DNA of 5,359 nt, taken from NCBI GenBank assembly GCA_017620435.1, contig JAFZQL010000022.1:1-5359 (forward strand), in the 5' to 3' direction. Position numbers and translations under genes: made by a program. The notes beneath the pieces were generated by a model. That model worked only from the letters and a program-made list of their open reading frames with translations, was not told the DNA's origin and searched no databases. Below are positions 4,590 through 5,359 of the stretch, in pieces. Position 1 is the first letter of the stretch; the number at the start of each line of letters is the position of its first letter. This stretch comes from Erysipelotrichaceae bacterium. GTDB taxonomy: Bacteria > Bacillota_I > Bacilli_A > Erysipelotrichales > Erysipelotrichaceae.

Positions 4590-5359
4590 AAAAAGTATTC
4601 GTAAACATCAAGACAGACGAGAAGCAGAGAAGAAGATTTGAAGCGATATCCGACCGGTACGAGTTCGTTTATGAGCCCGATCTGGATGCGAACATCATCA
4701 TCGGCAACTATTCTCCGAAAAAACTGAAAGAATTCAAGAATCTGGAATGGATACAGACGGCGGCCGTAGGCATCGACGGTTTCATCAAGGAAGGACGTCT
4801 GAAGGAAGGCGTCATCCTGACCAATGCCGTGGACGTTCATTCCGTGGAAGTGGCGGAACATCTCTTTGCGATGATCCTGTCGATGACCAGGAAGTTTCAT
4901 CTGTACCGTGACGATCAGAAGGAACATCTGTGGAGCGATGAAGGCATGATCAAGGAACTGACGAAATTAAGAGTGGCGATCATCGGTTTCGGAGATATCG
5001 GAAAAACGCTGGCAGGACTTCTGAAGGGAATCGGAATCTATGTGATCGGCGTGAAACGGACGATAATCGAAAAGCCGGACTGTGTCGATGAACTCTACAC
5101 GAACAAGGACCTGGACAAGGCCATCGGCGATGTCGATGTGGTCGTCAGCATTCTTCCGGGAAACAAGGAGAACGCCTATCTGTTTACGACGGATACCTTC
5201 CGGAAAATGAGACCGGATACGATCTTCCTGAATGCGGGAAGAGGCAACCTGTGCTCTGTGGAAACGATCCGGGAAGTCCTGGATCGCAAGATCATTGCGG
5301 CCATCGCTTTGGATGTCTTTGAAGAAGAACCGCTGCCGAAGGACAGCCCGCTATGGGAC
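4586..5359 (+). CDS. D-isomer-specific 2-hydroxyacid dehydrogenase, partial at 3' end
   Basis: The frame stays open for 258 codons to the window edge; family members run about 310-330 residues, so roughly 55-70 are missing, including the catalytic His. The enzyme class interconverts 2-oxoacids and D-2-hydroxyacids with NAD(P)H in the cytoplasm; examples are glyoxylate/hydroxypyruvate reductase, D-lactate dehydrogenase and 3-phosphoglycerate dehydrogenase. Residues 1 to about 97 form the split substrate domain, including the AAVGIDG loop (59-65) that binds the carboxylate. The Rossmann domain follows, with GFGDIG at 134-139, catalytic Arg219 in NAGRGN and Glu248 in DVFEEEP (243-249). The sequence ends in DSPLWD, just before the expected TPHxS catalytic His. 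After the second strand the sequence is VIGVKRT (153-159): Lys and Arg stand where NAD-specific members have Asp, suggesting a preference for NADPH and a reductase role. No C-terminal ACT domain can be assessed. Substrate is undetermined; the start is set by the ATGA overlap with the glucosidase. Confidence 0.9.
   Translation, partial: MKKVFVNIKTDEKQRRRFEAISDRYEFVYEPDLDANIIIGNYSPKKLKEFKNLEWIQTAAVGIDGFIKEGRLKEGVILTNAVDVHSVEVAEHLFAMILSMTRKFHLYRDDQKEHLWSDEGMIKELTKLRVAIIGFGDIGKTLAGLLKGIGIYVIGVKRTIIEKPDCVDELYTNKDLDKAIGDVDVVVSILPGNKENAYLFTTDTFRKMRPDTIFLNAGRGNLCSVETIREVLDRKIIAAIALDVFEEEPLPKDSPLWD

Noticed and set aside
4559..4927. Minus-strand open frame of 122 codons across the glucosidase-dehydrogenase junction
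   Set aside because: It lies opposite the overlapping ATGA start and the substrate domain of the dehydrogenase, with no domain or start signal of its own.
1..5359. Mobile element, CRISPR array, tRNA or toxin-antitoxin content
   Set aside because: No terminal inverted repeats, transposase motifs, regularly spaced repeats, cloverleaf-like sequence or small paired genes were seen. Base composition looks even across the genes.

Overview
The window is a compact, single-strand stretch of a bacterial genome. It holds the tails or bodies of five further-characterisable proteins plus one unrecognised membrane protein, all on the + strand, with gaps of only 15 to 68 bases. No gene-free stretch exceeds 300 bases. 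Moderate GC, AGAGG-type ribosome binding sites before most genes, an A-tract/GC-stem/T-tract terminator and a TATAAT box all fit a Bacillota (Firmicutes) fermenter, perhaps a gut or oral anaerobe of the Erysipelotrichia or Lachnospiraceae type. That placement is inference from style, not from a marker gene.

Layout: (1) positions 1-117 are the last 38 codons of a protein resembling the C-terminus of a 2-oxoacid dehydrogenase E2/chloramphenicol-acetyltransferase-fold acyltransferase. (2) A 33-base gap carries a possible extended -10 box and an inverted repeat that covers the next ribosome binding site. (3) 151-2835 is an apparent three-gene transcription unit: a CorA-family divalent cation channel, an alpha/beta hydrolase of the proline-iminopeptidase type with a hydrophobic N-terminus, and a roughly seven-helix membrane protein that I do not recognise. 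It closes with a strong intrinsic terminator at 2844-2870. (4) A TATAAT box at 2881 starts a second unit: a cytoplasmic GH13 alpha-glucosidase (oligo-1,6-glucosidase/trehalose-6-phosphate hydrolase group), overlapping by ATGA with a D-2-hydroxyacid dehydrogenase that runs off the window end.

How they work together: the second unit looks metabolic (intracellular oligosaccharide hydrolysis beside 2-oxoacid/2-hydroxyacid redox chemistry). The first looks envelope-associated (ion channel, probably membrane-tethered hydrolase, polytopic membrane protein). No direct pathway link between the three proteins of the first unit can be demonstrated from sequence alone.

I looked for an undescribed system and did not find a convincing one. 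The best leads are the unrecognised membrane protein with acidic residues inside its helices, its coupling to CorA and the hydrolase, and the two alternative hairpins over the corA ribosome binding site. No tRNA, rRNA, CRISPR, insertion sequence or phage signal was seen.
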